Below, one piece after another: positions 55,604 through 64,000 of a DNA stretch of 64,000 bases. The position numbers and the translations under genes were made by a program. Source of the stretch: Flavobacterium pectinovorum (GTDB taxonomy: Bacteria; Bacteroidota; Bacteroidia; Flavobacteriales; Flavobacteriaceae); contig NZ_JAFEVZ010000009.1 of NCBI RefSeq assembly GCF_022802975.1, positions 1 through 64,000 on the forward strand, written 5' to 3'. The notes below the pieces were generated by a model that saw only the letters and a list, made by a program, of their open reading frames with translations, was not told where the DNA came from and searched no databases. Every line of letters begins with the position of its first letter. Position 1 is the stretch's first letter.

Positions 55604-57139
55604 TTATCCCAGCCAGCCATCACGATCTAAACTACGATATTGAATTGCTTCAGCGATATGTGATGAAACTATTTGGGGAGCTGCATCTAAATCGGCAATA
55701 GTTCTGGCGACTTTTAAAATTCTGTCATAAGCTCTGGCAGAAAGGTTTAAACGTTCCATAGCGGTTTTTAGTAATTCTTTTGATTGTTGGTCCAGAGCAC
55801 AATATTCACGAATTAATTTACTGCTCATTTGTGCGTTGTAATGAATATTTGTTAATTCTTCAAATCGAACAGATTGCAATTCCCGGGCGGCTGTAACCCT
55901 TTCTCTGATTGATACGCTGCTTTCCGCTTTATTGTCATCTGCTAATTTCTCAAAAGGTACAGGCGTTACTTCTATATGAATATCAATTCGGTCTAGTAAA
56001 GGACCCGAAATTTTACTCATATAGCGTTGCATTTCATGCGGAGAAGAAGTATTTGGCATCGAAGGATCGTTGAAAAATCCACTTGGACTGGGGTTCATAC
56101 TTGCTACCAGCATAAAAGAAGAAGGGTAGGTTACGGTAAATTTCGCTCTTGAAATTGTAACTTCTCTATCTTCCAAAGGCTGACGCATTACCTCTAAAAC
56201 ATCTCTTTTAAATTCCGGTAATTCATCCAAAAATAAAACACCGTTATGCGCCATTGAGATTTCACCCGGCTGAGGATAACTTCCTCCGCCTACAAGTGCG
56301 ACATTCGAAATAGTATGATGCGGACTGCGAAACGGCCTTTGATTCATTAATCCAACTTCTTTCAGTTTGCCAGCGACACTATGAATTTTTGTAGTTTCTA
56401 ATGCCTCTCTTAAAGTCATTGGAGGTAAAATACTTGGTAAACGCTTCGCTAACATTGTTTTTCCTGCTCCGGGTGGGCCAATCAGAATGATATTATGCCC
56501 TCCGGCTGCTGCAATTTCCATACAGCGTTTGATGCTTTCCTGTCCGCGGACATCCGAAAAGTCAAACTCAGGAAAATCTAAGGTTTTATAAAATTCTGCT
56601 CGTGTATCAATAACAGTAGGTTCTAAAGTTCCTTTTCCTTCAAAGAAATCAATAACTTCCTGAACATTTTCAACTCCATAAACATCTAATCCGGCAACAA
56701 TGGCCGCTTCTTTCACATTTTGCTTTGGAAGAAAAAATCCTTTATAGCCTTCTTCTTTTGCTTTAATTGCAATTGAGAGTGCACCATTTATTGATTGTAG
56801 ACTACCATCTAATGAAAGCTCTCCCATTATAATGTAGCGGTCAATTTCAGCTGCTTTTATCTGATCTGAAGCTATCAGAATTCCAATTGCCAGTGTTAAA
56901 TCATAGGCAGAACCTTCTTTTCGTAAATCAGCAGGTGCCATATTTATGGTTATTTTTTTGCCCGGTAAAGCGTAACCGTTATTTTTAAGGGCTGCAGCTA
57001 TACGATAACTGCTTTCTTTTATGGCATTATCAGGCAAACCTACTAAGTGGTAACCAATTCCCTTATCAATATTCACTTCTACCGTTATGGTAGTGGCTTC
57101 AACTCCAAAAACAGCGCTTCCAAAAACTTTAATCAGCAT
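55604..57139 (-). CDS. YifB/ComM family Mg-chelatase-like AAA ATPase
   Basis: A 511-residue cytoplasmic protein. It has an N-terminal Lon-protease-like ChlI domain (about 1-165), the Mg-chelatase AAA+ core with Walker A GPPGAGKTMLAKRL near residue 219 and Walker B VLFLDELPEF, and a C-terminal Mg_chelatase_C helix bundle. ComM homologues are hexameric helicases that extend branch migration during natural transformation and recombination. It is single, convergent with icd. Confidence 0.92.
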   Translation of the reverse strand: MLIKVFGSAVFGVEATTITVEVNIDKGIGYHLVGLPDNAIKESSYRIAAALKNNGYALPGKKITINMAPADLRKEGSAYDLTLAIGILIASDQIKAAEIDRYIIMGELSLDGSLQSINGALSIAIKAKEEGYKGFFLPKQNVKEAAIVAGLDVYGVENVQEVIDFFEGKGTLEPTVIDTRAEFYKTLDFPEFDFSDVRGQESIKRCMEIAAAGGHNIILIGPPGAGKTMLAKRLPSILPPMTLREALETTKIHSVAGKLKEVGLMNQRPFRSPHHTISNVALVGGGSYPQPGEISMAHNGVLFLDELPEFKRDVLEVMRQPLEDREVTISRAKFTVTYPSSFMLVASMNPSPSGFFNDPSMPNTSSPHEMQRYMSKISGPLLDRIDIHIEVTPVPFEKLADDNKAESSVSIRERVTAARELQSVRFEELTNIHYNAQMSSKLIREYCALDQQSKELLKTAMERLNLSARAYDRILKVARTIADLDAAPQIVSSHIAEAIQYRSLDRDGWLG

Positions 57140-57242
57140 GCTTTATTATTTTAATTTGTAAATATTTTTTTATTATTGGCAAAATAAGAAAATATTTTAA
57201 TAAATAAAGTATTACAATTAATAAAAAGTTTTGTTTTTAAAT

Positions 57243-58217
57243 TTAATCAAATTCTAAACCAATTTGATTTTTTACTTTTTCGACGATATGACTTAAATCT
57301 AAACTATTTTGATGTGACCAAAGTTTGCTCTCGATTTGCTCATTTCTAATACAGGTATGACATTCAACAGCTTCATGTGTGTAACCTTTTCCAATATTAG
57401 GAATTCGAAATTTTTCTTCCTGTTCATTTTCAATAATAGAATAGGCTTCCGTCATAAACCAGGGAGAATCAATATCAATTCTTCCTTTTGTGCCGCTAAT
57501 GGTAGCTTTCATGTCAGAAGCCGAAACTAAACCGGCGTGTAAAACTGACTGAGCCAATTTGTACTGCAAAATCATAGTGGTCTGCAGGTCGACTCCGGTT
57601 GTATGATAAGTTGATTTTGTTATGATTTCTTCCGGAATTCCGAGCATGATATATGATAGGAACAACGGATATACGCCTATGTCATAGAGAGCTCCGCCTC
57701 CTAATTTTTTGTCTGTCAGTCTAATCCCTAATTCACTGTTGTAATAAGCAAAATCTGCTTTAAGATATTTTATTTCGCCAATTTCTCCATTCTTCACTTT
57801 TGATAATACTTCCCGAATTGAAGGAATAAATCGGGTCCAAAAGGCTTCCATGAAAAATTTATTATACTTTTTTGAAGCCTCAATCATTTTTACAGCATCA
57901 TTATAAGATAAAGATAAAGGCTTTTCACACAATACATGTTTTCCGCTTTTCATAGCTTTAACAGATAATTCAGTATGAGAATTGTGAGGTGTTGCTATAT
58001 AAATAATATCAACCCGATCGTCTAAAAAAAGCGCATCGTAAGAATCATAAAATGTATTACAATTATGTTTTTTTGCAAATTCAGTTGCTTTATCAATGTC
58101 TCTTGAAGCAACTGCGATTAATTCTGCATCTTCTATTAATTTTAAATCATCGGCAAACTGATTGGCGATATTTCCCAAACCAATAATTCCCCACCTTATT
58201 TTATTTCTGTTTTTCAT
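57243..58217 (-). CDS. Gfo/Idh/MocA family oxidoreductase (cytoplasmic)
   Basis: A 324-residue NAD(P)-dependent oxidoreductase without signal peptide. The Rossmann motif GIIGLGNIANQFAD, IATPHNSHTE and the EKP motif (VLCEKPLSL) precede a C-terminal domain with LGGGALYDIGVYPLF. It resembles dihydrodiol/xylose dehydrogenase-type members. The substrate is unknown. It lies about 100 bp upstream of comM on the same strand and may be its own unit. Confidence 0.88.
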   Translation of the reverse strand: MKNRNKIRWGIIGLGNIANQFADDLKLIEDAELIAVASRDIDKATEFAKKHNCNTFYDSYDALFLDDRVDIIYIATPHNSHTELSVKAMKSGKHVLCEKPLSLSYNDAVKMIEASKKYNKFFMEAFWTRFIPSIREVLSKVKNGEIGEIKYLKADFAYYNSELGIRLTDKKLGGGALYDIGVYPLFLSYIMLGIPEEIITKSTYHTTGVDLQTTMILQYKLAQSVLHAGLVSASDMKATISGTKGRIDIDSPWFMTEAYSIIENEQEEKFRIPNIGKGYTHEAVECHTCIRNEQIESKLWSHQNSLDLSHIVEKVKNQIGLEFD

Positions 58218-58357
58218 AGTAATTCTTTTTAGTTCAATGCTTTAAAGAGTTCTTGATATTTTTTTAAACTAAAGATAAGATTCTAAACAAATCGAAAAAA
58301 TTAAACTTGTAGGATTGTATATATTTCATATTTTTATAACAAATTATATACTTACAT

Positions 58358-61354
58358 ATGAAAAAAATAATATTAGTAATCTTCTTAAGTGTTTTTTTAA
58401 CAAAAACGCATGCTCAGGAATACTTTCCGGTTAATGAAAGTGTACACAACAAAAACAATAATTATACGGTTTTTACAAATGCTGTAATTTACATTACTCC
58501 AACTCAAAAAATAGATAAGGGAACTTTAATTGTTCAAAATGGAAAAGTTGTCAATGTTGGAAATAATATTGCAATCCCTAAAAATGCAGTTGTAATTAGC
58601 CTCGAAGGAAAAACAATTTATCCCTCATTTATTGATATTTACACTTCTTTTGGAATTGAAAAACCAAAAAGCAACTTAACTCCAGGCAGAGAAGACAATA
58701 TTTATGATACCAAAAAAACAGGACGTTATTGGAATGAAAGTATATTAACTGAATTAAACGGATATGAGACATTTAAATATGACCAGCCAAAAGCCGAAGA
58801 ACTTTTAAAAGCAGGTTTTGGAGTTGTAGGAACCCATATTCATGACGGAGTTGCACAGGGAACGGGACTTTTGGTCGCTTTGAATAATACAGACGGCAAA
58901 AATCAAATCATCTCTAACAAAATAACCAATCACTTTTCGTTTAACAGAAGTGCTTTAACAAATCAGGCTTATCCAAGTTCTTTAATGGGGGCTATGGCAT
59001 TGCTTCGCCAAATGTATCTGGATCTGGATTGGTATAAAAAAGGAAATTCGGCTATTAAAGATTTATCATTAGAAGCTTTATCCGAAAATGAAAAACTAAT
59101 CCAGATTTTTGCTTCAGAGGACAAGCTGAACAGCTTGAGAGCTTCTAAAATTGCAAAAGAATTTGGTTTAAATTATATTTTGAAAGGAAGTGGGAATGAG
59201 TTTGAAAGAATTGACGAAATTAAAAACACCAATTCAAAATTCATTATTCCGATTAATTTTCCTGAGGCTTATGATGTTTCAAATCCGTATTTATCCAATC
59301 AGATAGAACTGGCTGATATGCGTTTCTGGAATCAGGCACCTACTAATCCCAAAGTACTGTCAGATAACGGAATCGTTTTTGCCCTGACAACTGACAAATT
59401 GAAAAAAACGGAAGATTTTAGGACTAATCTTTTAAAATCAATCAAATACGGTTTTGATAAAACAAAAGCTCTGGAAGCACTGACCACAGTTCCTGCTGCG
59501 ATTTTAGGAAAAAGCAACGAAATTGGAAGTTTGAAAACAGGAAGTTTTGCCAATTTTGTAATCACTTCCGGAGAAATTTTTGATGAGAAAACAATTTTAT
59601 ACGAAAATTGGGTTCAGGGAAATAAATATGTTATAAACGACATCAATGCAAAAGATATTCGCGGCAATTATAATCTGATAATTGGAAATGAAACTTTAAA
59701 ATGGAAAATTGAGGGCACTGCAGATGCCCCAAAATCTGAAATAACTACTGCTGATGATAAAAAAGTAAAAAACACTTTTTCTGTTTCAAAAAACTGGATT
59801 TCACTTTTGATTAAATCAAATGATACTATAAAATCAAATTTTACCCGTTTAACAGGATTTGTAGAGAACACAGATAATTTATCCGGAAAAGGTGAATTAT
59901 ACAATGGAACTCAGGTGAACTGGACAGCTGTAAAAACTTCTCCATTTGTTGTTGTAAAAGATACTGTAAAACCAGAAAAGCCAAACCCAATCATACCAAC
60001 CACTTTTCCGAATATTGCTTTTGGAAATTCAAAAAAGTTAACAGCACAGACTTTACTGTTTAAAAATGCAACGGTTTGGACCAATGAAAAAGACGGAATT
60101 TTAACCGAAACTGATGTTTTGATAAAAAACGGCAAAATCATCTCCATCGGTAAAAATATTTCAGATGCTTCAGCAACAATTATTGATGCTAAAGGAAAGC
60201 ACCTTACCAGTGGAATTATTGATGAACATTCGCATATCGCCATTTCAAAAGGGGTAAATGAAAGCGGGCATAATTCAACCGCCGAAGTAACGATCGAGGA
60301 TGTCGTAAATTCTGAAGACATTAATATTTACAGGGATTTAGCGGGAGGCGTGACTATTTCGCAATTATTACACGGTTCAGCTAATCCGATCGGCGGACGT
60401 TCGGCTATTGTAAAATGGAAATGGGGATTAACTCCGGATGAAATGCTGTATAAAAACCAGCCTAAATTTATCAAATTTGCTTTAGGCGAAAATGTAAAGC
60501 AGTCCAATTGGGGAATTGTAAATCCTACTCGTTATCCTCAAACCAGAATGGGAGTTGAACAGGTTTTTACAGACTATTTCCAACGTGCCAAAGAATATGA
60601 TGAAAGCTGGAAAAAATTCAATGCCAATTCTAAAAAAGAGAAAGCACCAAGAGTAGATCTTGAATTACAAACACTGGCCGAAATCCTAAACAAAAAACGT
60701 TTTATTACCTGTCACTCTTATGTAGAATCAGAAATATTGATGCTGATGAGGGTAGCGGATAAATTTAATTTTAATGTCAATACTTTTACGCATATTCTTG
60801 AAGGATATAAGGTTGCTGACAAAATGAAAGAACATGGTGTTGGTGCTTCAACTTTTTCAGACTGGTGGGCATATAAATTTGAAGTAAATGATGCTATTCC
60901 TTTCAACGGGCCTATTATGCATAATGAAGGATTAGTCGTTGCTTATAACTCGGATGATGCCGAAATGTCCAGAAGGCTAAATCAGGAAGCTGCAAAAGCG
61001 GTAAAATACGGTGACATTTCAGAAGAGGAAGCCTGGAAATTTGTAACGCTAAACCCAGCCAAACTATTACATATTGATGATAAAGTTGGAAGTATTAAAA
61101 TAGGTAAAGATGCAGATGTAGTGCTTTGGAGTGATAATCCGTTATCTGTTTATGCCAAAGCAGAAAAAACGATTATTGAAGGTGTTGTTTATTATGACAT
61201 TGAAAAAGACCTTGAGAAGCAAGAAGCCATAACCAAAGAAAGAAATCAACTGATTGGACTAATGTTACAGGAAAAAAACAAAGGAATGAGTACTCAGGAA
61301 CCAACAAAAAAGGAGAAAAAAGAATATCACTGTGACACTTTGGAGCAATACTAA
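58358..61354 (+). CDS. exported tandem amidohydrolase-fold protein (degenerate plus active half)
   Basis: A 998-residue exported protein with signal peptide (about 1-19, THAQEY). It contains two amidohydrolase-fold halves. The C-terminal half (about 560-970) keeps likely metal ligands: the HxH pair H624/H626 (DEHSHIA), histidines in ITCHSYVES and FTHILEGYK, and Asp in NSDDAEMSR. The N-terminal half (about 30-430) aligns to the same pattern but lacks them: FIDIYTS replaces the HxH, and ASEDK, ILKGSG and ALTTDKLK stand where the others should be. It is probably an imidazolonepropionase/dipeptidase-like hydrolase with an inactive N-terminal copy. It is followed after 37 bp by another amidohydrolase-like gene. 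Confidence 0.83.
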   Translation: MKKIILVIFLSVFLTKTHAQEYFPVNESVHNKNNNYTVFTNAVIYITPTQKIDKGTLIVQNGKVVNVGNNIAIPKNAVVISLEGKTIYPSFIDIYTSFGIEKPKSNLTPGREDNIYDTKKTGRYWNESILTELNGYETFKYDQPKAEELLKAGFGVVGTHIHDGVAQGTGLLVALNNTDGKNQIISNKITNHFSFNRSALTNQAYPSSLMGAMALLRQMYLDLDWYKKGNSAIKDLSLEALSENEKLIQIFASEDKLNSLRASKIAKEFGLNYILKGSGNEFERIDEIKNTNSKFIIPINFPEAYDVSNPYLSNQIELADMRFWNQAPTNPKVLSDNGIVFALTTDKLKKTEDFRTNLLKSIKYGFDKTKALEALTTVPAAILGKSNEIGSLKTGSFANFVITSGEIFDEKTILYENWVQGNKYVINDINAKDIRGNYNLIIGNETLKWKIEGTADAPKSEITTADDKKVKNTFSVSKNWISLLIKSNDTIKSNFTRLTGFVENTDNLSGKGELYNGTQVNWTAVKTSPFVVVKDTVKPEKPNPIIPTTFPNIAFGNSKKLTAQTLLFKNATVWTNEKDGILTETDVLIKNGKIISIGKNISDASATIIDAKGKHLTSGIIDEHSHIAISKGVNESGHNSTAEVTIEDVVNSEDINIYRDLAGGVTISQLLHGSANPIGGRSAIVKWKWGLTPDEMLYKNQPKFIKFALGENVKQSNWGIVNPTRYPQTRMGVEQVFTDYFQRAKEYDESWKKFNANSKKEKAPRVDLELQTLAEILNKKRFITCHSYVESEILMLMRVADKFNFNVNTFTHILEGYKVADKMKEHGVGASTFSDWWAYKFEVNDAIPFNGPIMHNEGLVVAYNSDDAEMSRRLNQEAAKAVKYGDISEEEAWKFVTLNPAKLLHIDDKVGSIKIGKDADVVLWSDNPLSVYAKAEKTIIEGVVYYDIEKDLEKQEAITKERNQLIGLMLQEKNKGMSTQEPTKKEKKEYHCDTLEQY

Positions 61355-61391
61355 AGCGTTAAAAAGATTTTCAAAATAAAAAGATACCATT

Positions 61392-62699
61392 ATGATAATT
61401 AAAAACATATATATAGTTCTGCTGGTTTTGTGCATGACAATACAGATCAAAGCACAGCAGACTCCTGAGCCAAAACAAACCAAATCGATATTGATACTAA
61501 ATGCTACGGCACATTTAGGAAACGGAAAAGTAATTGAAAAGAGTGCTATCGGATTTAAGGATGGTAAAATCACATTAGTAGCTGATGCTTCAACAATAAA
61601 ACTTGCAGATAATGCTTATGATAGTACTATTGACGCTACAGGAAAACATGTTTATCCCGGTTTTATCGCTCCAAATTCTACTTTAGGTTTAGTAGAGATT
61701 GATGCTGTAAAATCATCTGATGATCAGGAAGAAATTGGAAATTTTAATCCGAATGTAAGAAGTATTATCGCTTATAACTCTGCATCAAAAGTTACGGAGA
61801 CTGTTCGTCCAAACGGAATTTTGATAGCTCAGATAGTTCCTCGTGGCGGGAGAATTTCGGGAACATCTTCAATCGTTCAGCTGGATGCCTGGACCTGGGA
61901 AGATGCTGTGATAAAAGAAAATGACGGAATACATTTAAATTTTCCGTCAGGTTTCAGAAGAACCGGCAACTGGTTTGAACCCGGAATAATTGAGCCTAAC
62001 AAAGATTATGCGACACAGGTTAACGAAATAAATACCTTTCTAATTAATTCTAAAGCTTATTTAGGAGATGCTTCAAAAGAGAAAAATCTGATTTTTGAAT
62101 CTACAAAAGGTCTTTTTGACGGCTCACAAATTTTATTCATCCATGCAGATGAAGAAAAACAAATTACGGATGCCATTCAGTTAGCACAGAGCAATGGAAT
62201 AAAAAGAATCGTTATTGTAGGAGGTTTTGAAGCTTATAAAACGGCTGATTTATTGCAAAAAAACAATATTGGAGTGCTTTTAAGACGTGTGCATGATATG
62301 CCAACAAGTGACGATCAGGATGTTAGAACTCCTTTTAAAATGGCTAAAATCCTAACAGATAAAGGAATTATTGTGGGTCTTGAAAATAGCGGTGACAATG
62401 AGCGTATGAACACTCGTAATTTACCATTTTTAGCAGGAACTAGTGCTGCCTATGGACTTGATAAAGAAAAAGCATTACAATTAATAACCCTTAATACAGC
62501 TCAATTATTAGGTATTGATGCCTTCTGCGGCTCTTTAGAAACAGGAAAAGATGCTACGTTATTTATTTCTGAAGGAGATGCCTTAGATATGAGAACTAAT
62601 AAACTTACGAGTGCCTTCATTCAGGGAAGGGCTATCAGTCTCGAAACACATCAGACTAAATTGAATAAAAAATACAAGGAAAAATACGGTCAGAAATAA
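61392..62699 (+). CDS. exported amidohydrolase-fold protein, metal ligands partly lost
   Basis: A 435-residue exported paralogue of the preceding protein, with signal peptide (about 1-22, IKAQQT). The usual DxHxH after GFI is replaced by YPGFIAPNSTLGL, so the HxH is absent. A histidine remains in LFIHADEEK, but VGGFEAYK lacks the following one and ENSGDNERM has a shifted acidic residue. It is therefore probably a non-hydrolytic or altered-metal partner of the upstream protein. It is co-transcribed with it and followed by a terminator. Confidence 0.8.
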   Translation: MIIKNIYIVLLVLCMTIQIKAQQTPEPKQTKSILILNATAHLGNGKVIEKSAIGFKDGKITLVADASTIKLADNAYDSTIDATGKHVYPGFIAPNSTLGLVEIDAVKSSDDQEEIGNFNPNVRSIIAYNSASKVTETVRPNGILIAQIVPRGGRISGTSSIVQLDAWTWEDAVIKENDGIHLNFPSGFRRTGNWFEPGIIEPNKDYATQVNEINTFLINSKAYLGDASKEKNLIFESTKGLFDGSQILFIHADEEKQITDAIQLAQSNGIKRIVIVGGFEAYKTADLLQKNNIGVLLRRVHDMPTSDDQDVRTPFKMAKILTDKGIIVGLENSGDNERMNTRNLPFLAGTSAAYGLDKEKALQLITLNTAQLLGIDAFCGSLETGKDATLFISEGDALDMRTNKLTSAFIQGRAISLETHQTKLNKKYKEKYGQK

Positions 62700-62717
62700 G
62701 CCAAATATTTCACTAAA

Positions 62718-62756
62718 AGAAAGGCATCATTTGAATTATCATTTGATGCCTTTTTT
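62718..62756 (+). terminator. terminator after the amidohydrolase pair
   Basis: AAAGGCATCA pairs with TGATGCCTTT around a loop of about 15 bases, then a T run, about 20 bp past the stop codon. Confidence 0.85.
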
Positions 62757-62931
62757 ATTTATTATTGAATGTTTTTCAGAAAAACGAAAAAATAATGTTG
62801 CAATAAGTCTTAAAACTAAAATTATTTTCATGTTTTTTCTTATAAAACGAAATTAAAATACATTTTTGGAATAATCGGGATTAACAAATTACAAATTTTA
62901 AGTCATTTTTAACGAATAGGTGTAAAACTAA

Positions 62932-63000
62932 GGGGGTGTAAAATGAAAAATTAACAAAAATTAAACATTGGGTACTATTTTTATTGGGGGTATCAAATGA
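62932..63000 (+). promoter_or_regulatory. G-rich direct repeats upstream of the ammonium transporter
   Basis: GGGGGTGTAAAATGA (62932-62946) and GGGGGTATCAAATGA (62986-63000) match at 13 of 15 positions and are 54 bases apart, about five helical turns. A related GGTGTAAAACT lies at 62919. They occupy the 338-bp gap before amt, which otherwise holds a terminator and AT-rich sequence. This could be an activator-binding array. Confidence 0.4.
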
Positions 63001-63038
63001 TTTTATACTTTTATCAAAATTTTTAAAACTAAATAACT

Positions 63039-64000
63039 ATGCGAAAAATTATTTTAAGTGTGATTCTTATCACAATTTTGTTACTATCCATTTTTTCTAT
63101 TTCATTTGTTACTGAATCCAAAACATTAGGAGCCCATGTTGTCGAATTAAAAATGGATACAGGGGATACGGCTTGGATGGTTGTTGCAACTGCTTTTGTA
63201 TTATTAATGACACCGGGTTTAGGTTTCTTCTACGGAGGTATGGTTGGTAAGAAAAACGTAATTAGTACTATGCTTCAAAGTTTTATGGCAATGGTAATTG
63301 TTACTATTCTATGGGTAGTTATTGCTTTTGGATTGTGTTTTGGTCCATCAATAGGCGGATTTATAGGAGATCCTACTTCAAATATATTTTTCCAGGGAGT
63401 TAGCCCGAATACTGCTTGGGAGCTAGCACCAACAATTCCTTTTATTCTTTTTGCATTGTTTCAGGCAAAATTTGCAATCATTACACCGGCGTTAATAACA
63501 GGAGCTTTTGCTGAACGTGTACGTTTCTGGGCTTACTTATTATTCATGGTTTTATTCATATTATTAATTTACGCTCCATTATGTCACATGACTTGGCATC
63601 CTGATGGATTATTCTTCGGATGGGGAGTTTTAGATTTTGCTGGTGGAACAGTAGTACACATGAGTGCTGGATGGGCTGCATTAGCTGGAGCTATCTTCTT
63701 AGGTAAACGTAAAGTTCAAAAAGTAAACCCTGCAAGAATTACTTATGTATTATTAGGTACAGGTTTATTATGGTTTGGTTGGTTTGGTTTCAATGCGGGT
63801 TCTGCAGTTGGAGCAGGAAGTTTGGCAGCGCAAGCTTTAGGAACTACAACAGTTGCGGCGGCTTCTGCAGCAATGGCATGGGTTTTCCTTGATAAAATTT
63901 TAGGTCATAAATTATCTGCAATGGGAGCATGTATTGGTGCTGTTGTAGGTTTGGTAGCCATCACACCGGCAGCAGGTTTTGTATCTATTCCTCACGCATT
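63039..64000 (+). CDS. amt: ammonium transporter, 3' end outside the window
   Basis: At least 320 residues of an Amt/Rh family ammonium channel, cut off by the window end. An N-terminal hydrophobic segment (signal peptide) precedes DTAWMVVATAFVLLMTPGLG. Then come FFYGGMVGKKNV, the pore-lining SFMAM, ITPALITGAFAERVRF and DFAGGTVVHMSAGWAAL with the first pore histidine. LWFGWFGFNAGSA is intact. A glnK-like gene often follows amt but would lie outside. Function is ammonium uptake, fitting the gltB-gltD pair upstream. Confidence 0.95.
   Translation, partial: MRKIILSVILITILLLSIFSISFVTESKTLGAHVVELKMDTGDTAWMVVATAFVLLMTPGLGFFYGGMVGKKNVISTMLQSFMAMVIVTILWVVIAFGLCFGPSIGGFIGDPTSNIFFQGVSPNTAWELAPTIPFILFALFQAKFAIITPALITGAFAERVRFWAYLLFMVLFILLIYAPLCHMTWHPDGLFFGWGVLDFAGGTVVHMSAGWAALAGAIFLGKRKVQKVNPARITYVLLGTGLLWFGWFGFNAGSAVGAGSLAAQALGTTTVAAASAAMAWVFLDKILGHKLSAMGACIGAVVGLVAITPAAGFVSIPHA

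Noticed and set aside
59911..60321. Minus-strand reading frame of 136 residues
   Set aside because: It is fully antisense to the amidohydrolase gene and arises from codon bias on the sense strand.

Overview
The window looks like a chromosomal segment of a Flavobacterium-type member of the Bacteroidota (Flavobacteriaceae). The DNA is AT-rich. Many genes have a Bacteroidota -7 promoter box (TAnnTTTG) upstream instead of a classical -10 box. The proteins include TonB-dependent receptors with CarboxypepD_reg-like N-termini, a DUF4249 lipoprotein, and a secreted enzyme with a C-terminal type IX secretion (T9SS) sorting domain. I saw no rRNA, tRNA, CRISPR array, transposase or prophage genes.

Layout. 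1-5 kb: a 160-bp tandem repeat, anmK (cell wall recycling), a lone BCS1-like AAA ATPase, two repeat elements, and a TauE/SafE-DUF1634 membrane pair. 5-15 kb: a siderophore-type TonB receptor with a probable iron operator, divergent from a large FAD/Fe-S oxidoreductase; a Tat-exported Gfo/Idh/MocA oxidoreductase flanked by two related palindromic elements; and an amino acid permease. 14.6-24.6 kb: a secreted GH57-like starch-type enzyme, a gamma-family PLP enzyme divergent from an Lrp/AsnC regulator, a toxin-antitoxin pair with a frameshifted toxin, lpdA, a lipocalin, a DoxX-like protein and a DUF4349 lipoprotein. 24.7-37 kb: core metabolism (pabB, a dipeptide epimerase, sucC, gltB-gltD, lysA). 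37-46.6 kb: an accessory stretch with an outer-membrane barrel protein, a Cache-HAMP histidine kinase with its NarL-type regulator, a small secreted protein with three GPA(F/Y)KN repeats, a PAP2 phosphatase, an esterase and several proteins of unknown function. 46.7-51 kb: a probable operon of TonB receptor, DUF4249 lipoprotein, GyrI-like protein and DinB-like protein. 51-57 kb: housekeeping genes (thiamine pyrophosphokinase, trmD, rplS with a probable leader RNA, monomeric icd, comM/yifB). 57-64 kb: a Gfo/Idh oxidoreductase, a tandem pair of exported amidohydrolase-fold proteins, and the start of an ammonium transporter that runs off the window.

Nitrogen and carbon handling recur: gltB/gltD assimilate ammonium, amt imports it, icd and sucC act on either side of 2-oxoglutarate, and lpdA supplies E3 to 2-oxoacid dehydrogenases. 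The two TonB systems, the T9SS enzyme and the exported amidohydrolases fit an organism that scavenges polymers, peptides and iron.

The most interesting non-coding signal is a roughly 80-bp element present four times (near 3630, 5077, 19129 and 45206). Its outer stem changes in a compensatory way between copies, which suggests a structured RNA. I also see at least four other palindromic repeat families, a probable L19 leader, an iron-type operator, a palindrome between the response regulator and the repeat protein, and a pair of amidohydrolase paralogues in which metal ligands are lost. No obviously new multi-gene system stands out. The best candidates are the structured repeat, the two-component system with its GPAFKN protein, and the active/degenerate amidohydrolase pair.
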